Source: Clostridiales bacterium
Lineage (GTDB): Bacteria > Bacillota > Clostridia > Saccharofermentanales > Saccharofermentanaceae
Assembly (NCBI GenBank): GCA_017617995.1
Contig: JAFZVE010000049.1
Location: forward strand, 1-64,000
DNA: 64,000 bases
Direction: 5' to 3'
Part shown: positions 54,114 through 62,358 of the stretch, piece after piece
Layout: each line of letters opens with the position of its first letter
Numbering within the stretch: position 1 is the stretch's first letter
Made by a program: the position numbers and the translations under genes
The notes under the pieces: model-generated
Databases searched by the model: none
Told to the model about the DNA's origin: nothing
The model's input: only the letters and a program-made list of their open reading frames with translations

Positions 54114-55670
54114 ATGGAAAAGGCATATCACTGCCCACAATGCAAAACGGATATTATCCTCGATGGAACATCAGAACTTAAGTGCGTATTCTGCAGTACT
54201 CCGTTTGCTGACAAGGACATCCTCTCTCGTCCGGAGGGTGGATTCTTTATTCGCGATCTGGCTTCGGAGAAAAAGGTGTCCTGTACGTGTGCCAAGTGTG
54301 GAAGAAGTGTCCATCTTACTTCCGGGAGTACAGGGGTTCCGGGAAACTGCGTCTTCTGCGGAAGCGCGGATCTGACCAGGTCTTCGGAAGGAAGTCCGTT
54401 CCTTTGCGGGGGAGAGAAGATGCCCTTCCGTTTTGACAGGAAGGAAGCGGAACAGGAGTATCTGGCTTCCGTCCGAAGAGGGAAAAAGGGATTCCATTCC
54501 TTCGATAAGAAGGAGTATCTCGATGCCATCACGCCCGTGTATGTGCCGTTCTTCTTCTTTGATTACCATATCTTCGCCAGAACGATCCTCAGCGTGGTGC
54601 CATATGTCAAGCAGCCACGTAACCTCGGAGATAAGATCCTCGGAGTGGTCCTTCTCAATGATTTCACGCTGGAACGTTCGTCAACGGTCATCACGCCGTA
54701 TCCGAAGAATGTGAACGGTGAGATGGCATGGAAGAATATTCCGATCAGCGCAAGTCCTGTCATTTCCATGCCGAGACTCGATGAGATCTCGCCATTTCAG
54801 ATGAGCAGCCAGTTTTCTTCCGATACCGGAAAAGTCAGAGAGGCTGTGATCCTGTCCTGCGATTGCCCATCTTCGGAGATCCGGGAGACTTTCCTTGGCA
54901 GGATACGCGAATTCGTCAAAGAGTGTATGATCGTGGAGAACCTCGACAATTTCGCGATCAGCTCATACGTGGATGAGACGGAATATGAAGAACCCCTCGG
55001 ACAACTAGTCTATATTCCGCTTTGGGTCATGAAAAAGAGGAAGAAGAACCAGTGCCTGACCTGGTACATGAATGCCCTGTCCGGAGAATCTTCCCTGCTT
55101 TCCTGGGAGTCTGCTGAACCGCAGGTAATAGAAGAAGTGCCACAGACACTCGAGACAATGAAGAAAAAGAAGATCAAGAATTTCACGGCCGAGGACTTCG
55201 GAGGTCCCGACAGGAAGATCAATTACAGGACGTATATGATCGATATCATAGCGTCTACGATCGTGGCGGAGATGACGCTTAATGAGATGTCCTCGGATAA
55301 GAGTCTGATCCAGCTCGAACGCCAGATGAGAAGATCGCAGCTTACTGTCAACGTACCGCTTTCCGAAGCATATCAGGGAGATGCGGAGATCGTAGCGAAA
55401 GAGAGCAGAGGAACGGCTCTTCCAAGTAGTCCCGTCCCACTTCCGACCAAGCATTCGCCTTTGTATCTCATGAAGGAAGAAGCGATGGAGAATTCGCTCG
55501 GCCGTGGAGCACGCCTGCCGGAGAGAACGATCGACAGAAGAGTAGGCAATGAGGAACAGTTCGATGAGATAGAGACAGCCGAGCATGTCGCCGTCGACAA
55601 AGGACTGGCCGATCTTCCCGAATACGATCCGTCCGGCCCGAATCCCTTTAAACAATCTAAGCCCGTTTAA
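54114..55670 (+). CDS. zinc-ribbon protein, paralog of the 1372-aa protein
   Basis: 518 aa. Same domain order as the upstream gene: CPQCKTDIILDGTSELKCVFC, then CAKCGRSV...CVFCGSADL, MPFRFDRKEAEQEYLASV, VYVPFFFFDYHI and LVYIPLWVMKKRK. The low-complexity tail is much shorter (about 430-518) and ends YDPSGPNPFKQSKPV, sharing the GPNPFK sequence with its neighbour. The Trp motifs are absent. Probably soluble and cytoplasmic. GAGGAGAAATAG precedes the ATG. A duplication, with tail expansion in one copy, explains the pair. Function unknown. Confidence 0.83.
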   Translation: MEKAYHCPQCKTDIILDGTSELKCVFCSTPFADKDILSRPEGGFFIRDLASEKKVSCTCAKCGRSVHLTSGSTGVPGNCVFCGSADLTRSSEGSPFLCGGEKMPFRFDRKEAEQEYLASVRRGKKGFHSFDKKEYLDAITPVYVPFFFFDYHIFARTILSVVPYVKQPRNLGDKILGVVLLNDFTLERSSTVITPYPKNVNGEMAWKNIPISASPVISMPRLDEISPFQMSSQFSSDTGKVREAVILSCDCPSSEIRETFLGRIREFVKECMIVENLDNFAISSYVDETEYEEPLGQLVYIPLWVMKKRKKNQCLTWYMNALSGESSLLSWESAEPQVIEEVPQTLETMKKKKIKNFTAEDFGGPDRKINYRTYMIDIIASTIVAEMTLNEMSSDKSLIQLERQMRRSQLTVNVPLSEAYQGDAEIVAKESRGTALPSSPVPLPTKHSPLYLMKEEAMENSLGRGARLPERTIDRRVGNEEQFDEIETAEHVAVDKGLADLPEYDPSGPNPFKQSKPV

Positions 55671-55705
55671 GGTATCCGGATCTTCATTTGGAAAAAAGAA
55701 AAGAA

Positions 55706-55770
55706 AAAGATGGTTTCTTGTGCTGTCCTCGCCACAGATGCGGCTGCGGAGGCACGTCGAAACCATCTTT
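55706..55770. terminator. nested hairpin with conserved core (copy F), bidirectional
   Basis: Perfect 12-bp outer stem AAAGATGGTTTC (55706-55717) with GAAACCATCTTT (55759-55770); GTGC/GCAC next; inner GCCAC-AGAT-GCGGC. The plus strand core reads TGTCCTCG, hairpin, TGCGGAG, identical to copy A. T-rich runs flank both sides, so it can serve both convergent genes (54114-55670 plus, 55805-57166 minus). Confidence 0.85.
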
Positions 55771-55804
55771 GTCTTTACTTGTTCTGATTACTTGATGATT
55801 CGGA

Positions 55805-57166
55805 TTACTTCCAGAGGCTTTCGCCGTTTGTCTCGATGACTTCTTTGTACCAGTAGGCGGAGTCCTTGAGGGTTCTTTCCTGGGTCTGGTAGTTGATGTA
55901 AACCAGTCCGAATCTCGGGTCGTAGCCGTCGGCCCACTCGAAGTTGTCCATGAAGGACCAGTGGATGTAGCCGACGAGCGGGATGCCGTCCTCGGCAGCA
56001 CGAGCAAATTCACGGATGTATCTCTTCAGGAAGTCGATGCGCTGCGGATCGTGTACCTTGCCGTCGAGGTGGACGCTGTCGGTGCAGGCGCAGCCGTTCT
56101 CGGTGATCATGATCGGAAGACCATATCTCTCATACATGAACTTCGCAGACCAGTAGAGAACTTCCGGCGTGATCTCCCACTTAATCGCGGTGAGCGGTTC
56201 GCCGGCCTTAACTTCATTTCCCTCTGCAGCGGAGAGCTTGCTGAGGTCACGCATCGCAGCATAGATGTTCATGCCGTAGAAATCGATCGGAGACTGGACG
56301 ATGTCCCATTCTTCCTCGGTAAAATCAGAGAAATCGTCACCGAAGAATTCTTTCGCGCCGTCCGGGAACTTGCGAAGGAAGATCGGATCGGACCACCAGG
56401 AATTCGAGAGCGGATATCCGAAATTGTCGAAGGCGAAGGTCTTGTAGCGTGCGTCCTCGATGGCCTCCGGAGAGTCGTTCTCAGGAAGGAAGGACGGACC
56501 TGTCGGAGCGAAGGAGACCTTCGACGGTTTCTTGCTGTACTTACGGATCGCGCGTACTGCGGTACCGTGAGCAAGAAGAACATTCTTCGACATCTTGAAT
56601 ATATCTCTGTCCGAGTACTTCAGGAACGGAGCGTGGGCACCCATGTAGCAGCCGAGTCCGATGAAGATCTGCGGCTCATTCAGAGTGAACCAGTAGGTGA
56701 CGCGGTCGGAGAGTGCTTCGACGACGACCTTCGTGTAGTTCTCGAACCATTTGATGATCTCCGGATTGAGCCATCCGCCACGATCGAAGACCGCCTGGGG
56801 CATATCCCAGTGATAGATCGTCACGAGCGGCTCGATGCCGCTTCTGAGAAGTTCATCAACGAGATCGGAATAGAACTTTATTCCGGCAGGATTGACTTCT
56901 CCAATGCCATCCGGGATCACGCGTGGCCAGCTGATGGAGAAACGGTAAGCCTTGACACCAATCTCCTTAAGGAGAGCTACGTCTTCCTTCATGCGGTGAT
57001 AGTGGTCACAGGCAACGTCGCCGGTCTCGTGGTTATGAACAGGTGTGTTACGCCAGTGGGTGTATGTATCCCAGATAGACGGGCCTTTGCCATCTTCGTT
57101 CCAGGCGCCCTCGACCTGATAAGAAGCAGTAGCGACGCCCCAGATAAAATCCTTCGGTAGTGACAT
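55805..57166 (-). CDS. GH1 beta-glucosidase / 6-phospho-beta-glucosidase family
   Basis: About 453 aa. The GH1 N-terminus DFIWGVATASYQVEGAWNED is followed by the acid/base Glu in TLNEPQIF (near 166) and the nucleophile Glu in ITENGCACTD (near 355). It hydrolyses beta-glucosides in the cytoplasm. No adjacent PTS is seen, so unphosphorylated substrates are likely. The frame starts at 57220, but AAGGAGG 8 nt before the ATG at 57166 fixes the start. Two dyads upstream look like operator sites. Confidence 0.92.
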   Translation of the reverse strand: MSLPKDFIWGVATASYQVEGAWNEDGKGPSIWDTYTHWRNTPVHNHETGDVACDHYHRMKEDVALLKEIGVKAYRFSISWPRVIPDGIGEVNPAGIKFYSDLVDELLRSGIEPLVTIYHWDMPQAVFDRGGWLNPEIIKWFENYTKVVVEALSDRVTYWFTLNEPQIFIGLGCYMGAHAPFLKYSDRDIFKMSKNVLLAHGTAVRAIRKYSKKPSKVSFAPTGPSFLPENDSPEAIEDARYKTFAFDNFGYPLSNSWWSDPIFLRKFPDGAKEFFGDDFSDFTEEEWDIVQSPIDFYGMNIYAAMRDLSKLSAAEGNEVKAGEPLTAIKWEITPEVLYWSAKFMYERYGLPIMITENGCACTDSVHLDGKVHDPQRIDFLKRYIREFARAAEDGIPLVGYIHWSFMDNFEWADGYDPRFGLVYINYQTQERTLKDSAYWYKEVIETNGESLWK

Positions 57167-57212
57167 AGATGGGTCCTCCTTAATACGCAAGATCAGACAT
57201 TGAAGTGAAGCA

Positions 57213-57274
57213 GGACACATATGTCCCTGAACTGATTTGAGTATATCAGAGAACGGTACTATCCGTATATCAAA
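57213..57274 (-). promoter_or_regulatory. two dyads upstream of the GH1 gene
   Basis: GGACA-CATA-TGTCC lies at 57213-57226. A longer imperfect dyad pairs TTTGA(G)TATA (57236-57245) with GTATATCAAA (57265-57274). Both lie 47-108 bp before the GH1 start, where a sugar-responsive repressor could act. No -35/-10 pair with good spacing was found on the minus strand. Confidence 0.4.
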
Positions 57275-57310
57275 TTAGTGATAGATTTGTCATTTCACAA
57301 AAAACCATTA

Positions 57311-57319
57311 TGGTATAAT
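57311..57319 (+). promoter_or_regulatory. extended -10 promoter of the GT4 gene
   Basis: TGGTATAAT is a perfect extended -10 (TG-N-TATAAT). The -35 is weak (ATTTCA, 57292-57297, 16-bp spacer). GAGGAG follows near 57331-57336, before the ATG at 57342. Confidence 0.65.
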
Positions 57320-57341
57320 CAGTATGGTGTGAGGAGAAAGT

Positions 57342-58793
57342 ATGAATATAGCGATTATCACAGATACATATTTTCCGGATATCAATGGCGTGACATCCTC
57401 TATCTATACGCTGGCGATCGCGCTGCGTAAGAGAGGCCACCGTGTCTATATCTTCGCGACATCCGAGACGAATTCTCCCGTGATCCGCCGTGTAAGTAAG
57501 CACCCGCCGGTATTCCGCATCCCGAGTTTTCCGATGCTTCTGGTCCGTCCATATAGAACGACCATGCCTTATTCTTTCCGTCTTGTCCAGATTCTGAAGA
57601 GACTGAAGATCGACATCATCCACACCCAGACCGAGTTCTCGATGGGACTGATCGGACTTTCCACATCCATGACACTTCATCTTCCGATCGTGCATACTTA
57701 TCACACGATGCTGGAGGACTACACACATTACGTTCTTGGCGGCAAGGCGACGAAGATCATCACGCCGGAGAAGGCGAGATGGTTCAGTAAGACATTCTGT
57801 AATGTCCCGACCGGTCTTATTGTCCCGACCGAGAAGGTCAAGCATGCACTTCGGGAATACGGCGTGACCAAACCGATCTACGTCATCCCGACCGGCATCG
57901 ATGTCTCTCCGTTTAACCGCTCGAATTTTAAGAAGGAAGAGATCGACGAGCTGAAGAAGAAGTTCGGTATCCGTGACGACGAGAAGATCCTTCTTTCCTT
58001 GGGACGAGTAGCAAAAGAAAAGAGCATCGACAGAATTATCGATCAGGTACCAAAGATCTGTGAGAAATCTCCGAATGTCCGAGTGCTTGTTGTTGGTGAC
58101 GGTCCGGCTCTGTCTGAACTCAAGGAACAGGCGGCGAGATTGGGAGTGATGGACAAGGTGATCTTTGCAGGTTCCGCGCCCTATGCCGAGATCGGTAAGT
58201 ACTATCAGCTCGGCGATGCCTTTATCTCCTGCTCGACGTCCGAGACGCAGGGACTTACCTATTACGAGGCCATGGCGGCGGGTCTTCCGGTCATCGCCCG
58301 AAAAGACGACGCAGTCAATGAACTTTTCCAGGATGGCATCAATGCCCGGCTGTTCCGTGATGAGTCCGAGATCGCCGATATCGTATCCGAGATCTTCAAG
58401 GATCCGATGACGGCCGAGCGCTATTCTTCCAATGCGGAAAAGACGGTAGCGGCCTATTCCGCCGAGACATTTGCAGGTAGAGTCGAAGAAGCATATCAGA
58501 ATGCGATCTCCCGCTTCGTTCGTGAGAAAGCGATCCGCCGTGCGAATGTCGGCAAGCTGCATCTGGCGAATAAATACAAGAAAGTGAAACTGGTTCCGCC
58601 GGAGGATGACCGGCACTTCTTACAGGAGGCCTATCTGCCTGCTGACGAAGAATCCATGACACGTATGGGTGCAATCAAGCAGGTAGTGACCGGCAATGCT
58701 CGAAAAGCATATAAGACGGCCTACCGCTATGCGTCGCTGATCCGCGTCGGTAAGAAGATCAAGCAGAAAGACCAGAACGATCCGCACAACTGA
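57342..58793 (+). CDS. GT4 glycosyltransferase, diacylglycerol glucosyltransferase-like
   Basis: 483 aa. GT-B fold: N-terminal MNIAIITDTYFPDINGVTSS and HTYHTMLEDYTHYV, and the C-terminal donor site SCSTSETQGLTYYEAMAAGLP. This combination is typical of 1,2-diacylglycerol 3-alpha-glucosyltransferases that start glycolipid and lipoteichoic-acid anchor synthesis. The extra ~70-residue basic C-terminus (KKIKQKDQN) may bind the membrane. It converges with the 58808 gene, with only 14 nt between. Confidence 0.88.
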   Translation: MNIAIITDTYFPDINGVTSSIYTLAIALRKRGHRVYIFATSETNSPVIRRVSKHPPVFRIPSFPMLLVRPYRTTMPYSFRLVQILKRLKIDIIHTQTEFSMGLIGLSTSMTLHLPIVHTYHTMLEDYTHYVLGGKATKIITPEKARWFSKTFCNVPTGLIVPTEKVKHALREYGVTKPIYVIPTGIDVSPFNRSNFKKEEIDELKKKFGIRDDEKILLSLGRVAKEKSIDRIIDQVPKICEKSPNVRVLVVGDGPALSELKEQAARLGVMDKVIFAGSAPYAEIGKYYQLGDAFISCSTSETQGLTYYEAMAAGLPVIARKDDAVNELFQDGINARLFRDESEIADIVSEIFKDPMTAERYSSNAEKTVAAYSAETFAGRVEEAYQNAISRFVREKAIRRANVGKLHLANKYKKVKLVPPEDDRHFLQEAYLPADEESMTRMGAIKQVVTGNARKAYKTAYRYASLIRVGKKIKQKDQNDPHN

Positions 58794-58807
58794 TTTGTTC
58801 TTCGGGA

Positions 58808-60466
58808 TTATTCCTTCGGTACGATCGAAATATCCGGATACTCCACACCCGCCTGGCTTTCGTCGGAAGACGAGGATGCTTCGTTCTCCTGCACGGTCAT
58901 GAGCTGCGGAACACTGAAGAAATATCCCTGTAGATAATCGACTCCCGCGTTGGCACAATATGTCGCCTGGAAATCATTCTCCACGCCCTCGGCTACAGTC
59001 TTGATCTGATTGGCTTTGGCGAAGCTTACGATGCTCTGGATAAGAGAAGCACCCTTGGGCTGATTGTAAGCGGCCGTGATCTCGCGATTGATCTTAATGA
59101 CGTCAAGCGGAACATCGGAAAGAAGCATAAACGGTGATTTGGCCGCACTGAAGAAGTCCATGGCGACACGTATGCCGTGCTTCTTGAGGAAGAGGAGATG
59201 GTCTCTTACCAGATACTCATCTTCTTGAAAAGCGCCGGCGATCTCGATCATGACGAGATCGGGGTTGATATCGGAACTCTCAATGGCCCGGACAAATTCC
59301 ATGACCGACTTCTCCGTAAGCTCGGACGCAGAGAAGTTGATGCTGAAGCGCTCGCCTTTGTGCTTTGGGATATGGGCATGCTTGATGGCTTCCTGTGTCA
59401 TAAAGATCGTCAGCTGCTGAAGGCAGGAGGTCTTCTGGAGAATCGGAACAAATTCTTCTGCGGTCATACGTGAACCGTCTTCACGCATCCACTTGGCCAG
59501 GATCTCGACACCGGCCGGCTTCCGTGTCACCGCATCGTGGATCGTCTGGTAGGAAGCTTTGACCATGCCGTTTTCGATCGCGGTGTCAAATTCGCTGGCG
59601 ATATTCACGGTCCCCTTGTAGTAATCGCGCATCGCCTCCGTATAGCGGGAGATGCGCTGATCTTCGAGGAAGGAGTACCGAAGAGCGATATTGGCCTGAC
59701 GGATCCCTTCCGGGATGCTCGCGCCGGGACGGATCACCGTGAAACCGATGCGGTAGGACACATAGACGGGGATCTTGTCGACCGTGATGGTCACGTCATT
59801 GATGTTATTGAGTGCGGCCAGGATATTCTCGAGGCTTTCTTCACTGGAGTAGTGGTGCACGATGATCGTGTAATTCAGATCTGTACCCTTATATAGAGTG
59901 GCATTCGGGTACGAAGACAGAAGTTCGGACAGCTTCGTCGAGATATTCTTTACGATCGACTGGTAAAAATCACTGCCGAAGAGTCCCTGAATGTCACCGT
60001 CCTCGTTAAAGGCCATCATCAGGATCGACAGGGCTCCTGAAGAGGGGATGCGCGAATCGGCGATGCTGTTGTAATTGGGGAGCGTCGTGAGCGGGTCATG
60101 GGTGGCCATGAATTCAAAATGCTTCTGACGTTCCCGGCTTCTCGTGGAGATGTAAGAGATAACGACGCTGACGATGGCATAGACCAGCACGCGGATGATC
60201 CACGTGATGTTCTTCGAGCTATCCTGCGTCAGTATACTGATCAGCGGTCCCATCGCAAATCCGCTCAGTACGGCGAACAGGACGCTATGCCAGACCGGCG
60301 TGAAGAGTGCGGTGAGTACGACAGGGATCAGGATGAGATTGGCATAGATACTCGGCGTTCCACCTGTTGCATAAACCAGATAGACGATAAACGCGGCACA
60401 AAGATAATTCAGAGGAATGAGAAAGGAAAGAATCGATTTCTGACGGGTAGATGAATTGGTCTTCAT
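58808..60466 (-). CDS. membrane GGDEF-EAL protein with both sites degenerate
   Basis: About 552 aa. Five or six transmembrane helices (1-115) form a sensor; then GGDEF (about 125-275), whose active site is GTDLN, and EAL (from about 290), where EAL reads EIL, the DDFGTGYSSL loop reads MDFFSAAKSPFMLL and ELTES reads EIAGAF. The residues that bind the catalytic metals are therefore missing, so a c-di-GMP receptor or adaptor is more likely than an enzyme. The frame starts at 60487, but AAGGAG 9 nt before the ATG at 60466 sets the start. Confidence 0.85.
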   Translation of the reverse strand: MKTNSSTRQKSILSFLIPLNYLCAAFIVYLVYATGGTPSIYANLILIPVVLTALFTPVWHSVLFAVLSGFAMGPLISILTQDSSKNITWIIRVLVYAIVSVVISYISTRSRERQKHFEFMATHDPLTTLPNYNSIADSRIPSSGALSILMMAFNEDGDIQGLFGSDFYQSIVKNISTKLSELLSSYPNATLYKGTDLNYTIIVHHYSSEESLENILAALNNINDVTITVDKIPVYVSYRIGFTVIRPGASIPEGIRQANIALRYSFLEDQRISRYTEAMRDYYKGTVNIASEFDTAIENGMVKASYQTIHDAVTRKPAGVEILAKWMREDGSRMTAEEFVPILQKTSCLQQLTIFMTQEAIKHAHIPKHKGERFSINFSASELTEKSVMEFVRAIESSDINPDLVMIEIAGAFQEDEYLVRDHLLFLKKHGIRVAMDFFSAAKSPFMLLSDVPLDVIKINREITAAYNQPKGASLIQSIVSFAKANQIKTVAEGVENDFQATYCANAGVDYLQGYFFSVPQLMTVQENEASSSSDESQAGVEYPDISIVPKE

Positions 60467-60535
60467 GGCTCCTTGCTCCTTGCACATGTATATACTGTCA
60501 TTCTATAACACCGGACACGAAAAACCTAGCGTAAT

Positions 60536-60563
60536 TTGACTAATTATCTATATTGTTGATAAT
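60536..60563 (+). promoter_or_regulatory. promoter of the cardiolipin synthase gene
   Basis: TTGACT (60536-60541) and GATAAT (60558-60563) with a 16-bp spacer. AGGAGG at 60580-60585 is 5 nt before the ATG. Confidence 0.65.
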
Positions 60564-60590
60564 AGAAATGGAAAAGAAAAGGAGGCAAAG

Positions 60591-62126
60591 ATGCGAAAAC
60601 AATGGTTCCAGTCCCTTCTCATGAGGCGGGCAGTGATTATACTGATCCTGCTTGTGGAAATCGCGTCTTTTATTTTCCTCATCGCGGCCGGTACACTCTA
60701 CTCCGACATTGCATCTATCGTTTTCCGAATCATCTCCGTCATCGTGGCCCTTTACGTGGTCAGCAAAAATGAGAAGGGAGGCTACCGCCTGATCTGGGTA
60801 TTCCTGATCCTGATGTTCCCGGTCTTCGGCGGAGTGCTGTATGTGTTCCTGAACTTCCAGATGAGCTCGAATTACTACTCGAGAAACCTCGACGAAGTCG
60901 TCAACGCGACCAAGAAATACCTCGCTTCAAATGGAGCAGTGAAATACAAGATGGGCCAGGAGTTCCCGGCATTTCTGAAGAACGCGGAATACCTCGAGAA
61001 GACAGAGCATTTCCCGCTTTATAGAAATACGAAGACCCGATATCTTTCTCCCGGCGAGGCCGCCTGGCCGGTGCTTCTCGAACAGCTCCGTGGTGCCCGA
61101 GAATACATCTTCATGGAGTACTTCACGATCGGCGAAGGGGAGTTCTGGAAATCGATCCTCGAGATACTCAAAGACAAAGCTGCATCCGGAGTAAAAGTAC
61201 GCATCATGTACGACGATATGGGATGCTTCCTGAGTCTGCCGGCCGATTATCCGGAATACCTGAGCTCTCTGGGAATCGAGTGTCAGATCTTCAACCCGTT
61301 CCGACCTTTCTTCACGACCATACAGAATAACCGCGACCACAGGAAAATCACTTCTATTGACGGCAAGGTAGCCTTCTGCGGCGGCATGAATCTGTCCGAT
61401 GAATACGTCAATCTGAAAGAGCGCTTCGGCTATTGGAAGGACTCCATGGTCATGGTCGAGGGAGATGCGGCCTGGAGCCTCACATGCTTTTTCCTGCAGA
61501 TCTGGCAGGCCCTCGATACAAAGATGGAGGATTTCGAGCTGTATTATCCGTGGAAAAATGCACCGTGCCCGATCATCGGCGAGGGTTATGTACAGCCCTA
61601 TAACGACATCCCGATCGACAGTGAACATGTAGGCGAGAATGTCTATATGAACATGATCACCGCCGCCGAGAAATCGATCTACATCAGTACACCCTACCTC
61701 ATCCTCGATGAGAATGTGATCACCGCACTCTGTCTCGCGGCCAAGAGCGGCATCGACGTACGGATCGTCACGCCGAGCAAGTACGATAAATGGATGATCC
61801 ATCAGGCTACGCGATGCTACTACAGAGAACTTGTCGAAGCGGGAGTACATGTCTACGAGTATACCCCCGGCTTCATGCACAGTAAGACTGTCGTCGTCGA
61901 CGACAAGGCCGCCATCGTCGGCTCAGTCAACTGGGACTACAGAAGCCTGTATCTTCACTTCGAGAGCGCCGTCTTCATGTGCGGAACATCGACAGTCAAT
62001 GACGTGCGCGAGGATCTTCTGGCTTCCTTTGAAGACTCGGATGAGATACTGCCGGAAGAACTTAATTACCACAGAGGCTGGAGTCTGTTTAGACTGATCC
62101 TGCGTCTGGTCGCTCCGATCTTCTGA
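60591..62126 (+). CDS. cls: cardiolipin synthase (phospholipase D family)
   Basis: 511 aa. Two N-terminal transmembrane segments are followed by two HKD motifs: DHRKITSIDGKVAFCGGMN (the first position reads HRK; near 246) and HSKTVVVDDKAAIVGSVNWD (near 426). The enzyme joins two phosphatidylglycerols at the inner membrane face. The AGGAGG site is strong. It is divergent from the degenerate GGDEF-EAL gene and ends in a core-type hairpin. Confidence 0.95.
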   Translation: MRKQWFQSLLMRRAVIILILLVEIASFIFLIAAGTLYSDIASIVFRIISVIVALYVVSKNEKGGYRLIWVFLILMFPVFGGVLYVFLNFQMSSNYYSRNLDEVVNATKKYLASNGAVKYKMGQEFPAFLKNAEYLEKTEHFPLYRNTKTRYLSPGEAAWPVLLEQLRGAREYIFMEYFTIGEGEFWKSILEILKDKAASGVKVRIMYDDMGCFLSLPADYPEYLSSLGIECQIFNPFRPFFTTIQNNRDHRKITSIDGKVAFCGGMNLSDEYVNLKERFGYWKDSMVMVEGDAAWSLTCFFLQIWQALDTKMEDFELYYPWKNAPCPIIGEGYVQPYNDIPIDSEHVGENVYMNMITAAEKSIYISTPYLILDENVITALCLAAKSGIDVRIVTPSKYDKWMIHQATRCYYRELVEAGVHVYEYTPGFMHSKTVVVDDKAAIVGSVNWDYRSLYLHFESAVFMCGTSTVNDVREDLLASFEDSDEILPEELNYHRGWSLFRLILRLVAPIF

Positions 62127-62171
62127 CCGGGTCCTGTTCCATTATTCAGCGCATAAAGAATAACCGATCTT

Positions 62172-62220
62172 CCGCTCAAACAGTTTGCATCGTAAAACTC
62201 GTGGCCGAGCGGTTTTCTTT
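62172..62220 (+). terminator. nested hairpin terminator (copy E), second core type
   Basis: CCGCTC (62172-62177) pairs with GAGCGG (62207-62212); inner AGTTT (62182-62186) with AAACT (62195-62199). TTTTCTTT follows. The strands between the stems (CTCAAAC and CTCG) match those of the prfC terminator at 41648. Confidence 0.8.
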
Positions 62221-62319
62221 ATGTGCTTGTATGATCTGAAAACCCCGGTCAGAAGATCAGAATCGGCGAGGACCGGTTCGGAAAATGACTCCTCGCGGCA
62301 CATCCAAACGTGGTAAAAT
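62221..62319 (+). promoter_or_regulatory. intergenic region with overlapping dyads and an extended -10
   Basis: Dyads: TGATCT (62232-62237)/AGATCA (62254-62259), CCGGTC (62245-62250)/GACCGG (62271-62276), and GCGAGGA (62266-62272)/TCCTCGC (62290-62296). The first two interleave and cannot form together. TG-G-TAAAAT (62311-62319) is an extended -10 for the polyphosphate kinase gene. No open frame fits here. Confidence 0.45.
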
Positions 62320-62358
62320 TGAATCATCAACAATCTTGATTTGAAGGAGGCGGTGACT

